From an uncultured bacterium (lineage in GTDB: Bacteria; Chloroflexota; Anaerolineae; J036; Brachytrichaceae), in NCBI GenBank assembly GCA_903921365.1, contig CAIXPS010000316.1, positions 17,791 to 81,790 on the forward strand: a stretch of 64,000 bases of DNA, in the 5' to 3' direction. Below the pieces are notes generated by a model. That model was not told where the DNA came from, ran no database searches, and was given only the letters and a program-made list of their open reading frames with translations. Shown here in pieces: positions 1 through 8,566 of the stretch (position 1 is its first letter; the number at the start of each line of letters is the position of its first letter). The translations under genes were made by a program, and so were the position numbers.

Positions 1-961
1 GATACACACCGCCGATAACGGGCTTTAGGTTGATCTGTCCCGTGGAGAGCAGCCCCAACACGCGCTCCCACGTCGGGTAGGTGTGACTGAAGGAGCCCTG
101 AAGGGTGACCGCTTTGGCAACCAGCGGATCAAGGCTGAAGTCGATCGGTTGAGGCCCCCACCCGATCTTGGTGATGCGTCCGTTCGGGCGGACCAGGTCG
201 AGTGACTGCCTGAGCGCCTTACTCACGCCGGTGCAGTCCACCACCAGGTCGGCGCCGTATCCATCCCCCAGCGATTTGACGACCTTGCTCGCATCCTCGC
301 GCTGAATATTAACGATGTGCGTGGCGCCAAGTTCCTGCGCGACTTCCATCCGGTGCGCATCGACATCAGTGCCAAGCACCACAAGCGCCCCTGCGCCGCG
401 CAGCCGCGCGATTTGCAATGCCATGATCCCAATCGGCCCGGGGCCCTGGATCACGACCAACTCACCCGGTTTGATCGTAGTTTTCTCGACAAGCGCGTTG
501 TAGGCGACACAGATCGGTTCGGTGAGTGACGCGTGTTCGAACGAGACATTCGCCGGGATGTGATGCAGGATGGCAGGGCGCGCCGCCACATAGCGGGTAA
601 ACGCGCCATCCGCAAGCGCCCCGTAGCCCTGCCGGTGCGGGCACAGGTTGTAGCTACCGCTCAGGCAATACACGCACTCGCCGCACACCGTCGCGGCCGT
701 CTCACAGGCCACGCGGTCGCCGACATGAAAGCCATGCACTCGCTCGCCTACCTGCGCCACCGTGCCGCAGAACTCGTGACCCAGCACCAGTGGCAGTTTG
801 ATCGCCCAGCTCTGGTGTTCACGCCACATGTGGATGTCGCTGCCGCACACGCTGGCCGCCTTGACATCGATCAGAACCTGATCCGGGCCGATGGCCGGTT
901 CGGCCACGTCGCGAATCTCAACGTCGCCATCAGTTCGCCCATATTTCACAACCGCTTTCAT
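1..961 (-). CDS. Zinc-dependent medium-chain alcohol/polyol dehydrogenase, C-terminus cut by window edge
   Basis: NAD(P)-dependent oxidation of a secondary alcohol of a sugar, polyol or threonine-like substrate is the family role. The frame starts at 961 and stays open for 320 codons to the left edge, so the C-terminus is missing. Catalytic zinc ligands are visible as Cys39 (SVCGSD) and His62-Glu63 (GHEFCG). A full structural-zinc set Cys93, Cys96, Cys99 and Cys107 follows (CxxCxxCx7C). A GPGPIG nucleotide-binding loop lies in the middle. The ATG is 4 nt after the isomerase stop, with TGGAG upstream inside the isomerase gene. Last visible gene of the sugar operon, so it probably acts on the same sugar derivative. 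Exact substrate not assignable. Confidence 0.9.
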   Translation of the reverse strand, partial: MKAVVKYGRTDGDVEIRDVAEPAIGPDQVLIDVKAASVCGSDIHMWREHQSWAIKLPLVLGHEFCGTVAQVGERVHGFHVGDRVACETAATVCGECVYCLSGSYNLCPHRQGYGALADGAFTRYVAARPAILHHIPANVSFEHASLTEPICVAYNALVEKTTIKPGELVVIQGPGPIGIMALQIARLRGAGALVVLGTDVDAHRMEVAQELGATHIVNIQREDASKVVKSLGDGYGADLVVDCTGVSKALRQSLDLVRPNGRITKIGWGPQPIDFSLDPLVAKAVTLQGSFSHTYPTWERVLGLLSTGQINLKPVIGGVY

Positions 962-965
962 TGCA

Positions 966-1865
966 TCACACTCCAGATTGGAAGTACTTCGCTCGCATTT
1001 TCTTGAGAAAGTTGACTGACTCTCGCATCTCGTCCATCCCGTTCATGCCATCCTCGATGCTCACCCAACCGGCATAACCGACCCCTGCCAGAATGCTGAA
1101 GATCGCATCGTAATCGTTCAGCCCCTTGCCTGTCACCCCGTGGAGCAGATTCGGCGAGTAACCAAGTGTGCCATCGGACTGCTTCAGGTCGTCGAGGGTC
1201 GCGCCTGCCGCCAGATAACGGTCGCTGGCATGCATGGTCACCACGCGATCTGCCACATGCCGCAACAAGTCGATGGGGTCGTCGCCTGCGACGATCGCGT
1301 TCGATGGGTCGTATTGCACGCCAAAGTGCGCGCGATCCGGGATCGCATTGACAATGGCAAGAAACACGTCCTGCTTCTGCGCAAACTCGGGATACTGCCA
1401 GAACCCATCTTTGTAATGGTTCTCCATCGCGAGCACAACGTCGTATTCGCGCGCGACCGGCAGCAACTGCGTTATGCACTCGACCACCCATTCAACACCC
1501 TGGGCGATGCTTACCTGGGGATAGCGTTGGCCGCTCAGCACGCGGCAGGCTGCGCGAGCCCCACCCAGCCGGCGCGTCACCCTGATAAGTTCGACCTCGC
1601 GCTCAATCGCCCGCTTGCGCCCATCAGGGCTGGGATTCGTAAAGTCAGGTGAGTTACACAGCATCGGCATGGCAAAGCCGGCCCGGCTGAGCGCCTCGCC
1701 GACAGAATCGATGTAAGCGTCGTCCAGGCTGGTGAAGAAGCCGTCATACATCTCCAGCCCTTCTGCGCCCAGCGTCTTCGCCATCTCGATCCAATCGAAA
1801 ATCGACATCGTGCGTCGCGCAGCGATGTCATCGATATAGCACTTCGGAAACGCGGATATCTTCAT
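966..1865 (-). CDS. Sugar phosphate isomerase/epimerase (xylose isomerase-like TIM barrel)
   Basis: 299 aa, AP-endonuclease-2/xylose-isomerase-like TIM barrel. Family members isomerise or epimerise ketoses or inositol derivatives using a divalent metal. Likely metal-binding positions are visible: Glu in AMENHYK, Asp in VQYDPSN, His in TMHASD and Glu in SIEDG. I chose the ATG at 1865 because AAGGAG lies 8 nt upstream and the protein then starts MKISAFPK. An in-frame extension to 2018 would run through the repeat described at 1852-1950 and is not plausible. Lies between the GNAT gene and the zinc dehydrogenase in the sugar operon. Substrate unknown. Confidence 0.88.
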   Translation of the reverse strand: MKISAFPKCYIDDIAARRTMSIFDWIEMAKTLGAEGLEMYDGFFTSLDDAYIDSVGEALSRAGFAMPMLCNSPDFTNPSPDGRKRAIEREVELIRVTRRLGGARAACRVLSGQRYPQVSIAQGVEWVVECITQLLPVAREYDVVLAMENHYKDGFWQYPEFAQKQDVFLAIVNAIPDRAHFGVQYDPSNAIVAGDDPIDLLRHVADRVVTMHASDRYLAAGATLDDLKQSDGTLGYSPNLLHGVTGKGLNDYDAIFSILAGVGYAGWVSIEDGMNGMDEMRESVNFLKKMRAKYFQSGV

Positions 1866-1950
1866 TTTGCCAACTCCTTCACCCTCTCCGTGTAGGGGCA
1901 ATCCCTTGCGGTTGCCCGCGGTTGCCCCTGGAAGGCGGATATCTTCATTT
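1852..1950. repeat. 16-bp direct repeat flanking a palindromic intergenic element
   Basis: The 16-mer GCGGATATCTTCATTT occurs at 1852-1867 and again at 1935-1950. The first copy carries the start codon of the isomerase; the second carries the stop codon of the GNAT gene. Between them lies a GC-rich insert with an outer inverted repeat (AGGGGCAA ... TTGCCCCT). Read on the minus strand, each copy contains AAATGAAG, that is an ATGA stop/start overlap. The layout fits insertion of a short palindromic element with target duplication into an ancestral overlap. Confidence 0.7.
1896..1917 (+). repeat. Dispersed palindromic repeat, copy 1
   Basis: A 22-bp unit starting GGGCAATCCC and ending GGTTGCCC, partly self-complementary (GGGCAA/TTGCCC). 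An identical 22-bp unit in opposite orientation is at 3173-3194, in another intergenic gap of the same operon. It resembles a short interspersed intergenic hairpin repeat (REP/MITE-like); the family is not named here. Confidence 0.7.
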
Positions 1951-3102
1951 GGCCTGCTCCTGTTGCCTCGGATCGCCAAGATGTTTGACATAGACCCGAT
2001 GCGTCTTATAAGGCACACCGCCGAGGTTGATCAAGTCGCGGCGCATTTGAACAGCGGTGTCGGCTACCTGCGTCAAGTCGGCGTCGGTAAAGTGGAAGTC
2101 GCGAACGGTCTTTACCATCTCGGAATACAGCAACGCATTCCCGCCACGCCCCTGGAACTCGCTTAAGATGCCTGCCCCATTTAACGCAACCCACTTGGTG
2201 CGACGCATATCGAGCAGCAAATCCGGCAGGGCAAACGGGAACAGTCGCCCATGTGCGCGCTGAAGCGCAGCTGAGACATCCGGGAACGCCAGCAGGAACC
2301 CGACAACCTCGTCCTCATGGGTAATCAACTTGATCAGGCGCGGGTCGGCAAGGAGCATGACATTCTCCAGCAGGAAGTCAATCTCGCGCGGGGTGAGCGG
2401 GTAATACTCCCAGTTGTTCTTGAATGCCTCGTTATAGGCCTTGCCAAGTTTGGGCACCCACTTAATGACTTCGCGTTTGGTGCGAAACCGCTGCACGACC
2501 AGATTGCTGCGTTGCCTGGCGCGCTCCGCAATGCTCTCGATGCGCTCGGGCATTTTGAAGGCGTCAACCGTCAGGTGGCACGACAGGAAATCCACTTCCT
2601 TGACAAATCCGGCTGCTTCAACCAGCTTGACGTAGTACGGGTAGTTGTAGTTCATCATCGTCATCATCTGGCGATGCTCGTAGCCTTCAACCAGCAGGCC
2701 ATAGCCGTCCAGTGCGCCAAAACCCTTCGGCCCGACGATGGTATCGAGATGCCGCGCGCGCGCCCACCCTTCCGCCTGCGTAAACAACACTGCCGCGGCC
2801 TCAGGGTCGTCCTCACACTCAAACAGATAGAACTGCGCCTGATGCGACCTGTGGTACTCGTTAAAGCGCCGATTCTCAAGGACGGCGATGCGCCCCACTT
2901 CGCGCCCATCGCGCACCGCGATAAAAAAGTCGGCATCGGAGTGCTCGTAGTACGGATGCTTCTTGCGGTTCAGCTGCATATTCGAGTCGATGAACAGCGG
3001 CGGCACCCACATGGGACATGCGGCGTACAGGCGATAAGGGATATTGACGAAACGGCGCACTTGGGATTTGTTCTCGGTGTCTACCTTTTCTATCTTAAGC
3101 AT
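1945..3102 (-). CDS. GNAT-fold N-acetyltransferase-like protein, 385 aa
   Basis: Long GNAT-superfamily protein of unknown acceptor. The N-terminal part (roughly residues 1-180) has the look of a GNAT fold, with AVRDGREVGRIAVLENRR as the central strand region. A second acyltransferase-like half ends with a SEFQGRGGNALLYSEM segment resembling an acetyl-CoA-binding QGRG loop. The start at 3102 (MLKIEKVDTEN) has CCGGAGG 3 nt upstream; the longer frame back to 3306 is Cys-rich, passes through repeat DNA and overlaps the transporter gene, so I reject it. The stop codon is within the 16-bp repeat shared with the next gene start. Between transporter and isomerase in the sugar operon, but a role in sugar use is only inferred. 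Confidence 0.8.
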   Translation of the reverse strand: MLKIEKVDTENKSQVRRFVNIPYRLYAACPMWVPPLFIDSNMQLNRKKHPYYEHSDADFFIAVRDGREVGRIAVLENRRFNEYHRSHQAQFYLFECEDDPEAAAVLFTQAEGWARARHLDTIVGPKGFGALDGYGLLVEGYEHRQMMTMMNYNYPYYVKLVEAAGFVKEVDFLSCHLTVDAFKMPERIESIAERARQRSNLVVQRFRTKREVIKWVPKLGKAYNEAFKNNWEYYPLTPREIDFLLENVMLLADPRLIKLITHEDEVVGFLLAFPDVSAALQRAHGRLFPFALPDLLLDMRRTKWVALNGAGILSEFQGRGGNALLYSEMVKTVRDFHFTDADLTQVADTAVQMRRDLINLGGVPYKTHRVYVKHLGDPRQQEQAK

Positions 3103-3172
3103 GGGCCTCCGGTATGCCTGGATTGTAGCCACATTTGTGCGAACGACACACCCGTTTGAGCAATCGCCTTCG

Positions 3173-3194
3173 GGGCAACCGCAAGGGATTGCCC
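3173..3194 (-). repeat. Dispersed palindromic repeat, copy 2
   Basis: Identical over 22 bp to the unit at 1896-1917 but inverted relative to it. It lies in the gap between the MFS transporter stop and the GNAT start (3103-3202), which contains no other gene. The flanks of the two copies differ, so this is a dispersed element rather than a large duplication. Confidence 0.7.
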
Positions 3195-3202
3195 TCTCAA
3201 AT

Positions 3203-4582
3203 TCACCTGCCTGGCACGCGGGCGGCGTGACGCAGGCGCAACCAGGTGTGGTGCAACGGTCGAAGCATAATTCGCCCCACCATGCGTAAAGGCAACGCCT
3301 CGTCATCCTTCATGCGATTGGTCAGAACGATGCCGGCGATTAACGTGAAGATGTTGAACGCGAACAACGGCGTGTAGGCATCGATCGTGAAACCCAGTAA
3401 GTTGCTGTTCATATTCGCCAGCACATGCAGCAACCCACCTGCGATGAGCGGGCCGCAACCGCCGATGATCGCGTTCCAGGCATACCAGACGGCCATGTAA
3501 CCGGTCTTCTTATCGATTGGCACAGCGTTGACAAACAGATAGCGCCCTGAACCGGCGCCCCAGGCGGTTCCGGCCAGCGTTCCAAGAAAAGACAAGAGCA
3601 TCGCGAAAACCAGCCCGAGTGGACTGTGACGCGGCATAATCAACCAGCCGATCGGCCCAATCAAGCTGGCGGCGAGGCCAATCACCATCACCGGGCGGCT
3701 GCCGTAACGGTCGGTAGCCCAGCCGAGCGGGTAGGACGAAATCAGCGCGCCGATCGACGCGCCGATAGTGAGTAGCACCACGTTGCCCGACGACAGCCCG
3801 ATCTGTTCGTTGGCATACAGCGCAATGAACGAAGATCCGATGGACCCGCCAAGCGTGATCAGTGCAAGCGTGAGCAGGAACTGGGTGAAGTTGCGGTTAT
3901 GTAACGCATGGCGCATCTCATCGGCGCGACTGGTGTGATCACTATCGACTTGCACCGGCGCGCCACCCGGCAACATGGCATAACAGACTACCGCGATGAT
4001 GCCAGCCGCCAGGCCGACGATAAAGAGAATGGTGAAACGCTCGACACCCTGGGCATGATCGACCACATAGCTCGCTACGGCTGTCGTCACCATCCCGACC
4101 AGCGTCGCTACGATGCCATTCAGCGCATTAAACTTACCGCGGATTGAGTTCGGGATCAGTTCCTGTAGCCAGGGATAGAAGCCTGTTTCGGCGATAGCGC
4201 GACAGAGCGAGAACGTGATGATGACTCCGGCGACCAGTGCAAAAGCCGCGTCAGAACCGAACTGGTGCAGGATAAACGGGACGAACAGGATGAACGTGAA
4301 CGCAACTTTGCGGAGTCCCCAGAAGGACACAAACGAGCGCTTTAATCCGAATCTGCCGACGGCGGAGGCGGCCAGAGGCGCTACGATGCCAGCGAACGGA
4401 ATAAACGACAGCAACACGCCAATGCGCGCCTTGTCCAGCCCAAGATCAGTCAGGTAGAAGATGAATGCCGGGCCGAAAATGGTCAACGACGTGAACGAGC
4501 TGTTAAAGAACGTTGCAACCACGTACCACGATAGATGGCCAAGTTTTTTTACTGGGGTCACATTATCACTCTGCCCGGTCAC
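3203..4582 (-). CDS. MFS transporter
   Basis: 459 aa integral membrane protein with about 12 hydrophobic segments, the size and pattern of the major facilitator superfamily. A loop with GRFGLKRSF after TM2 and GWATDRYGSRPVM after TM8 match the conserved cytoplasmic G-x-x-(D)-R-x-G-x-R/K loops of MFS proteins. It starts 12 nt downstream of the nagB stop, so it is probably co-transcribed with nagB and the HAD phosphatase. The natural guess is uptake of an amino sugar or a related oligosaccharide, but no substrate motif is recognisable. Confidence 0.9.
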   Translation of the reverse strand: MTGQSDNVTPVKKLGHLSWYVVATFFNSSFTSLTIFGPAFIFYLTDLGLDKARIGVLLSFIPFAGIVAPLAASAVGRFGLKRSFVSFWGLRKVAFTFILFVPFILHQFGSDAAFALVAGVIITFSLCRAIAETGFYPWLQELIPNSIRGKFNALNGIVATLVGMVTTAVASYVVDHAQGVERFTILFIVGLAAGIIAVVCYAMLPGGAPVQVDSDHTSRADEMRHALHNRNFTQFLLTLALITLGGSIGSSFIALYANEQIGLSSGNVVLLTIGASIGALISSYPLGWATDRYGSRPVMVIGLAASLIGPIGWLIMPRHSPLGLVFAMLLSFLGTLAGTAWGAGSGRYLFVNAVPIDKKTGYMAVWYAWNAIIGGCGPLIAGGLLHVLANMNSNLLGFTIDAYTPLFAFNIFTLIAGIVLTNRMKDDEALPLRMVGRIMLRPLHHTWLRLRHAARVPGR

Positions 4583-4594
4583 CAGGACATAAAA

Positions 4595-5365
4595 TCACGA
4601 AAGCAATGACGCGGAGTCCTGATCAAGATAAAGGCGCGCATGTGGGGCCGCGCGTAGAATCGAAGCCGGGCACGCGGTTGCGATCGGGCCGGTGAGCGCC
4701 GCCTTTACCGGGGCGGCCTTGCGCGCCTCTGGCACGATGCACAGCATCCGCCTCGCGGCCAGCAGTGCGGGAATCGTCAATGTGATCGCATGCGTGGGGA
4801 CGGTATCAATCGATGGAAAGTGCCCCTCGCCTACCTGTTGCCGGCGACTGGTCTCATCGAGCGCTACGATCTTTGCCAATGCAGGGTCGTTGAAGTCTGC
4901 GAAGGGCGGGTCGTTAAAGGCGATATGCCCATTTTCGCCAATGCCAAGACAGCACAGGTCGGCCGGGAAGCGCCGCAACAGGGCCGAATACCGGGCGCAT
5001 TCCGCTTCAGTGTTTGGCGCATCGCCCTCCACGCCATAAAAGGCCGCCGGATGCACACTATCGACGATCTTTTCGCGCAGGAAGCGGCGGAAGCTGGCGC
5101 TGTGCAACGCCGACAGCCCGACATATTCATCCATGTGGAAAAGCGATACCTTCGACCAGTCCACATCGGCCTTTGCCAGCGTCGCCAGCATGGTCAGTTG
5201 CGAGTTGCCGGTGGCAAGGATGACATTCGCACTGCCATTTGCGGCAATCGCTGCCCGCACGATCACAGCAGCCTCAGTCGCAGCAGCGACGCCGAGCGAG
5301 GTATTGTCAGAATAGACTTCGACGTTAAGTTGATCGACAAGGAATGTTCTGAGAGGTGTTGTCAT
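4595..5365 (-). CDS. nagB: Glucosamine-6-phosphate deaminase
   Basis: Converts glucosamine 6-phosphate to fructose 6-phosphate and ammonia in amino-sugar catabolism. 256 aa, close to the usual length. The family signature FHMDEYVGL is present, with Asp79 at the catalytic-base position. The second signature GIGENGHIAFNDPP includes His147, which matches the ring-opening His. An ATGNSQLTML phosphate-binding loop lies near residue 51. Second gene of the operon, 15 nt after the HAD phosphatase. A 6-phosphogluconolactonase is related in fold, but the DEYVGL and ENGHIAFNDP signatures favour nagB. No nagA is visible in the window. Confidence 0.93.
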   Translation of the reverse strand: MTTPLRTFLVDQLNVEVYSDNTSLGVAAATEAAVIVRAAIAANGSANVILATGNSQLTMLATLAKADVDWSKVSLFHMDEYVGLSALHSASFRRFLREKIVDSVHPAAFYGVEGDAPNTEAECARYSALLRRFPADLCCLGIGENGHIAFNDPPFADFNDPALAKIVALDETSRRQQVGEGHFPSIDTVPTHAITLTIPALLAARRMLCIVPEARKAAPVKAALTGPIATACPASILRAAPHARLYLDQDSASLLS

Positions 5366-5380
5366 AGTTTTGTCCGGAAA

Positions 5381-6142
5381 TTAGAGCGGAATACTTGCGA
5401 CTGAATCGTACACGTGTTGAGGTTGGAACGGAAAATCGCCGATCTGGTCTGCGCGGGTCAGCCCGCTCAGCACCAGTATTGTCTCCAATCCGCTCTCAAT
5501 TCCGGCAACGATATCCGTGTCCATACGATCACCGATCATAACGGTGTTCTCCGAATGCACCCCCAGGTGGTTCAGCGCAGCGCGCATCATAAATGGATTT
5601 GGCTTCCCAACGAAAAATGGGCTCTTGCCGCACGCTTTCTCGATCAAGGCCGCCATGGCGCCGCAAGCCGGGGCAATGCCGCCCTCCGTCGGGCCGGTCG
5701 GATCAGGGTTGGTGGCGATGAAGTGAGAGCCAGCGGCAACCAACCGAATGGCCTTTGTGATCGCTTCGAGGTTGTATGAAAACGTCTCACCCAGCACGAC
5801 ATAATCAGGCTTTATGTCGGTAATGACGTAACCGGCCTTGTGAATCTCTTCGGTCAACCCGCTTTCACCAATAACGTACGCGGTTCCAGGGGTTCGTTGC
5901 GACTGCAGGAACTTTCCCGTCGCCATCGCCGAGGTAAAAATGCCGTCCGCGGTGATCGGCAATCCGATGCTCTGTAAGCGATGCGCCAGGTCGCCAGGCG
6001 TGTACATGGCGTTGTTGGTCAACACCAGGAATTTGATTCCCTTGACTTTAAGGGTTTCGATAAAGGCGTCAGCCCCCGGGATGATGCGCGGGCCACGCAC
6101 CAGCACACCGTCCATATCAATCAGATAACTCTTTGGTTCCAT
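5381..6142 (-). CDS. HAD-IIA family sugar phosphatase (NagD-like)
   Basis: 253 aa haloacid dehalogenase class IIA phosphatase. Motif I is [11 protein letters not shown] (Asp9 nucleophile, Asp11 acid/base with this start), motif II is VLTNNA, and motif IV is [10 protein letters not shown]. The large cap between motifs II and III is typical of NagD/AraL-type phosphatases that remove phosphate from sugar phosphates or nucleotides. The ATG at 6142 is chosen over the GTG at 6154 because GAGGA lies 6 nt upstream of the ATG and would otherwise be inside the coding region. First gene of the operon; divergent from the glycyl radical enzyme across about 100 bp, which must contain both promoters. Confidence 0.88.
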   Translation of the reverse strand: MEPKSYLIDMDGVLVRGPRIIPGADAFIETLKVKGIKFLVLTNNAMYTPGDLAHRLQSIGLPITADGIFTSAMATGKFLQSQRTPGTAYVIGESGLTEEIHKAGYVITDIKPDYVVLGETFSYNLEAITKAIRLVAAGSHFIATNPDPTGPTEGGIAPACGAMAALIEKACGKSPFFVGKPNPFMMRAALNHLGVHSENTVMIGDRMDTDIVAGIESGLETILVLSGLTRADQIGDFPFQPQHVYDSVASIPL

Positions 6143-6242
6143 GTATTTCCTCACGGATTAGTTTGGTACATTATGCACTGTCATTTCCGTTGGTTGGTCG
6201 TATGATGTGAACGATGACATGGATTATCACAAGGAGGCGAAG

Positions 6243-8468
6243 GTGACAATGGAATTGGTTGTAGAAACAGGACAAATTAGTAACGTAACGGAAGTTGCGA
6301 CGCCGCGGTATCAAGAGCGGATTGACGCGATACGCAAGACAAAACTGGAGCACACTGACCTGAAGATAAAGCTGCGGGGGTATCACGACATCGACGATCA
6401 TGGCTATATCCCATGGCCGGAACCCGTCGCGTTCACACCAAAGTCGAATCATCCCTCCGGGGGGTGCTACGGGGCAAAGTGCATCGGCGAAAACTTCCGG
6501 GCATGGCTTGAAGCGCATCCGGTCTATATTCACCCGATGAGCGCGCTGGCAGGCTGCTGGGTAGGATCCATGCGCGGCGTGGGCGGATGGCGTCCCGAAG
6601 ACCGGGCTACGCATCTGGCGCCGTTGCACAAGGAATACAACATCATCTTCACCGGCATTGGCGGGATGAACCATCTCGGCCCGGACATGAAGATCGGCCT
6701 CGACCTGGGTTGGGGCGGCTTGCTGCACAAGATTCGAGCGTATCGCGATCTCAATCGCCCGCCGGCCAGCTCTGATATGGCTGACCTCTATGACGGCGAG
6801 GAAAATCTGGTTATCGGCGTGCAGACCTGGATTCGCCGGCATGTCGCGCAGGCGCGCGAATGGGCAGCGGTGGAAACCGATTCGTTCGTGCGGGACAACT
6901 ACCTGAAGATCGCCGATATGAACGAGTGGCTGATCGACAACCCGCCGCGCACGTTGCGCGAGGCGTGCCAGTTCCTGGCGTGGTTCCAGTCGATCGACCG
7001 CATGTGGGCCGCGGGCGGCGCGCTGGGTCAACTGGACGAGTTATTGCGCCCGTACTACGAAGCTGACATCGCCAATGGCACGATTACCGACGACAATGAG
7101 GTCGTGTGGCACATCGCCAGCCTGTTGTTCAACGACACGCACTACTCCCAGATCGGCGGCCCAAGCGCAGACGGCGCGCGCGACCTGAGCAGCCGCATGT
7201 CCTTCCTGATCCTCGAAGCCGTGCATCGTCTGCGCATCCCGGCTAACCTGGCGCTGCGCGTGCATGACAAACTCGATCCTGCGCTGTTGCGCAAGGCGGT
7301 TGAGTATCTGTTCGCTGACGGCACCGGTGTAAGCTATTCTTGCGCCAAGGGACTGGATCAAGGCTATGCCCGCAACGGTATTCCGCTGCCGCTGGCGCGG
7401 ATGCGCGCGAAAGTGGGCTGCAACTGGACTGCGCTCCCCGGCATCGAATACTGTTTGCAGGATGTGACGCGCATGTGTATCGTGTCACCCTTTGAGCATG
7501 CGTTTCATGATGTCATGTCTGACGCGAACGCGCCAAAGACCATCGATGCGTTGTGGGATCGCTACGTTTACCACCTCGGCGTCGCTGTGGACGTCATCAA
7601 GCAAGGCTTCGCGTGGCATATGGATCACCACGCGCACAACAGCCCGGAGATCGTCCTCAATCTGTTCTGCCACGGGCCAATCGAGCGCGGGCTGGACGCA
7701 AGCGGCGGCGGGCTCGACATCTACCACCTCACCCTCGACGGCGTGGGCATGCCTACGGTGGCCGACTCGTTCGCCGCCATCGAGCAGCGCGTGATGAAGG
7801 AGAAACGTCTGACGTGGGAAGAACTGGCGCAACACATCGCCAATGACTACGCAGGCACGGCGGGTGAACGCGTCCGCCTGATGATGCAAAGCATCCCGCG
7901 CTTTGGCACAGGGAATATGCGCGCCGACTGGTGGGCGAAGCGCATCTCCGAAACGTTCAGCACTCTCGTGCGCAGCACCCCAACGTCGAATGGTTTCACC
8001 GTCATCCCAGGGCTGTTCTCGCATGGCATCGTGGCGATGCTGGGCAAGAACATCGGCGCGACCCCAAACGGCCGGCATGCCGGCGCGCCGATTGCCCACA
8101 GCGCTGACCCTGATCCTGGCTTTATGCCCGGCGGCGGCAGCGCGCCAACGGCAAAGTCGAACGCGGTGGCGCTGGTTCAACCCGGCTGGGGCAACAGCGC
8201 GCCGCTTCAAATCGACTTCGACAGCCTCCTGGCGCGCGAGTACGGCGGCATCGAAGCCATCGAAGGGTTGATCAAGGCGCACAATGCCATGGGCGGCACA
8301 CTGATCAACATCAACGTCATCTCGAAGCAGCAAATCCTTGAAGCGCACGCCGACCCCGAGAAGTATCCCGACCTCGTCGTCCGTGTGACCGGCTACAGCG
8401 CCTTCTTCAAGACGCTCTCGCCGGAATATCGCCAGCAGATCGTGGACCGCATCCTGGCTGAGAACTAG
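6243..8468 (+). CDS. Glycyl radical enzyme (PFL-like superfamily), unassigned subclass
   Basis: 741 aa. The C-terminus carries the glycyl radical motif RVTGYSAFF (Gly717), so the enzyme should be activated by a radical SAM activase and be oxygen sensitive. The active-site loop is VGCNWTALPG, with Cys393 as the thiyl Cys. Dehydratase/decarboxylase/lyase classes have a Glu two residues after this Cys and pyruvate formate-lyase has Cys-Cys; neither is present here, so the reaction cannot be named. I prefer GTG 6243: AAGGAGG at 6231-6237 is 5 nt upstream, whereas ATGs at 6207 and 6219 lie before this Shine-Dalgarno. No activase is encoded in the window. Ends at a strong terminator, so it is monocistronic. 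Confidence 0.88.
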   Translation: MTMELVVETGQISNVTEVATPRYQERIDAIRKTKLEHTDLKIKLRGYHDIDDHGYIPWPEPVAFTPKSNHPSGGCYGAKCIGENFRAWLEAHPVYIHPMSALAGCWVGSMRGVGGWRPEDRATHLAPLHKEYNIIFTGIGGMNHLGPDMKIGLDLGWGGLLHKIRAYRDLNRPPASSDMADLYDGEENLVIGVQTWIRRHVAQAREWAAVETDSFVRDNYLKIADMNEWLIDNPPRTLREACQFLAWFQSIDRMWAAGGALGQLDELLRPYYEADIANGTITDDNEVVWHIASLLFNDTHYSQIGGPSADGARDLSSRMSFLILEAVHRLRIPANLALRVHDKLDPALLRKAVEYLFADGTGVSYSCAKGLDQGYARNGIPLPLARMRAKVGCNWTALPGIEYCLQDVTRMCIVSPFEHAFHDVMSDANAPKTIDALWDRYVYHLGVAVDVIKQGFAWHMDHHAHNSPEIVLNLFCHGPIERGLDASGGGLDIYHLTLDGVGMPTVADSFAAIEQRVMKEKRLTWEELAQHIANDYAGTAGERVRLMMQSIPRFGTGNMRADWWAKRISETFSTLVRSTPTSNGFTVIPGLFSHGIVAMLGKNIGATPNGRHAGAPIAHSADPDPGFMPGGGSAPTAKSNAVALVQPGWGNSAPLQIDFDSLLAREYGGIEAIEGLIKAHNAMGGTLININVISKQQILEAHADPEKYPDLVVRVTGYSAFFKTLSPEYRQQIVDRILAEN

Positions 8469-8490
8469 CGCGCGGCGATCTGCGCGCAAT

Positions 8491-8533
8491 CCAGTCCCCG
8501 TTCGAGTGTTTCGAGCGGGGACTGGCGCTTTTT
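8491..8533 (+). terminator. Rho-independent terminator after the glycyl radical enzyme
   Basis: Long near-perfect inverted repeat: CCAGTCCCCG and CGGGGACTGG as outer arms, with a TTCGAG/TTCGAG-type inner part, followed by TTTTT at 8529-8533. Located 23 nt after the stop codon. Confidence 0.9.
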
Positions 8534-8566
8534 CCGGTACACTATAGCTAATCAGCGGAGGAAACC

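Noticed and set aside
3103..3306. Longer GNAT protein starting at 3306
   Set aside because: The extension overlaps the transporter gene, runs through the 22-bp repeat and has an atypical Cys-rich composition; a Shine-Dalgarno supports 3102.
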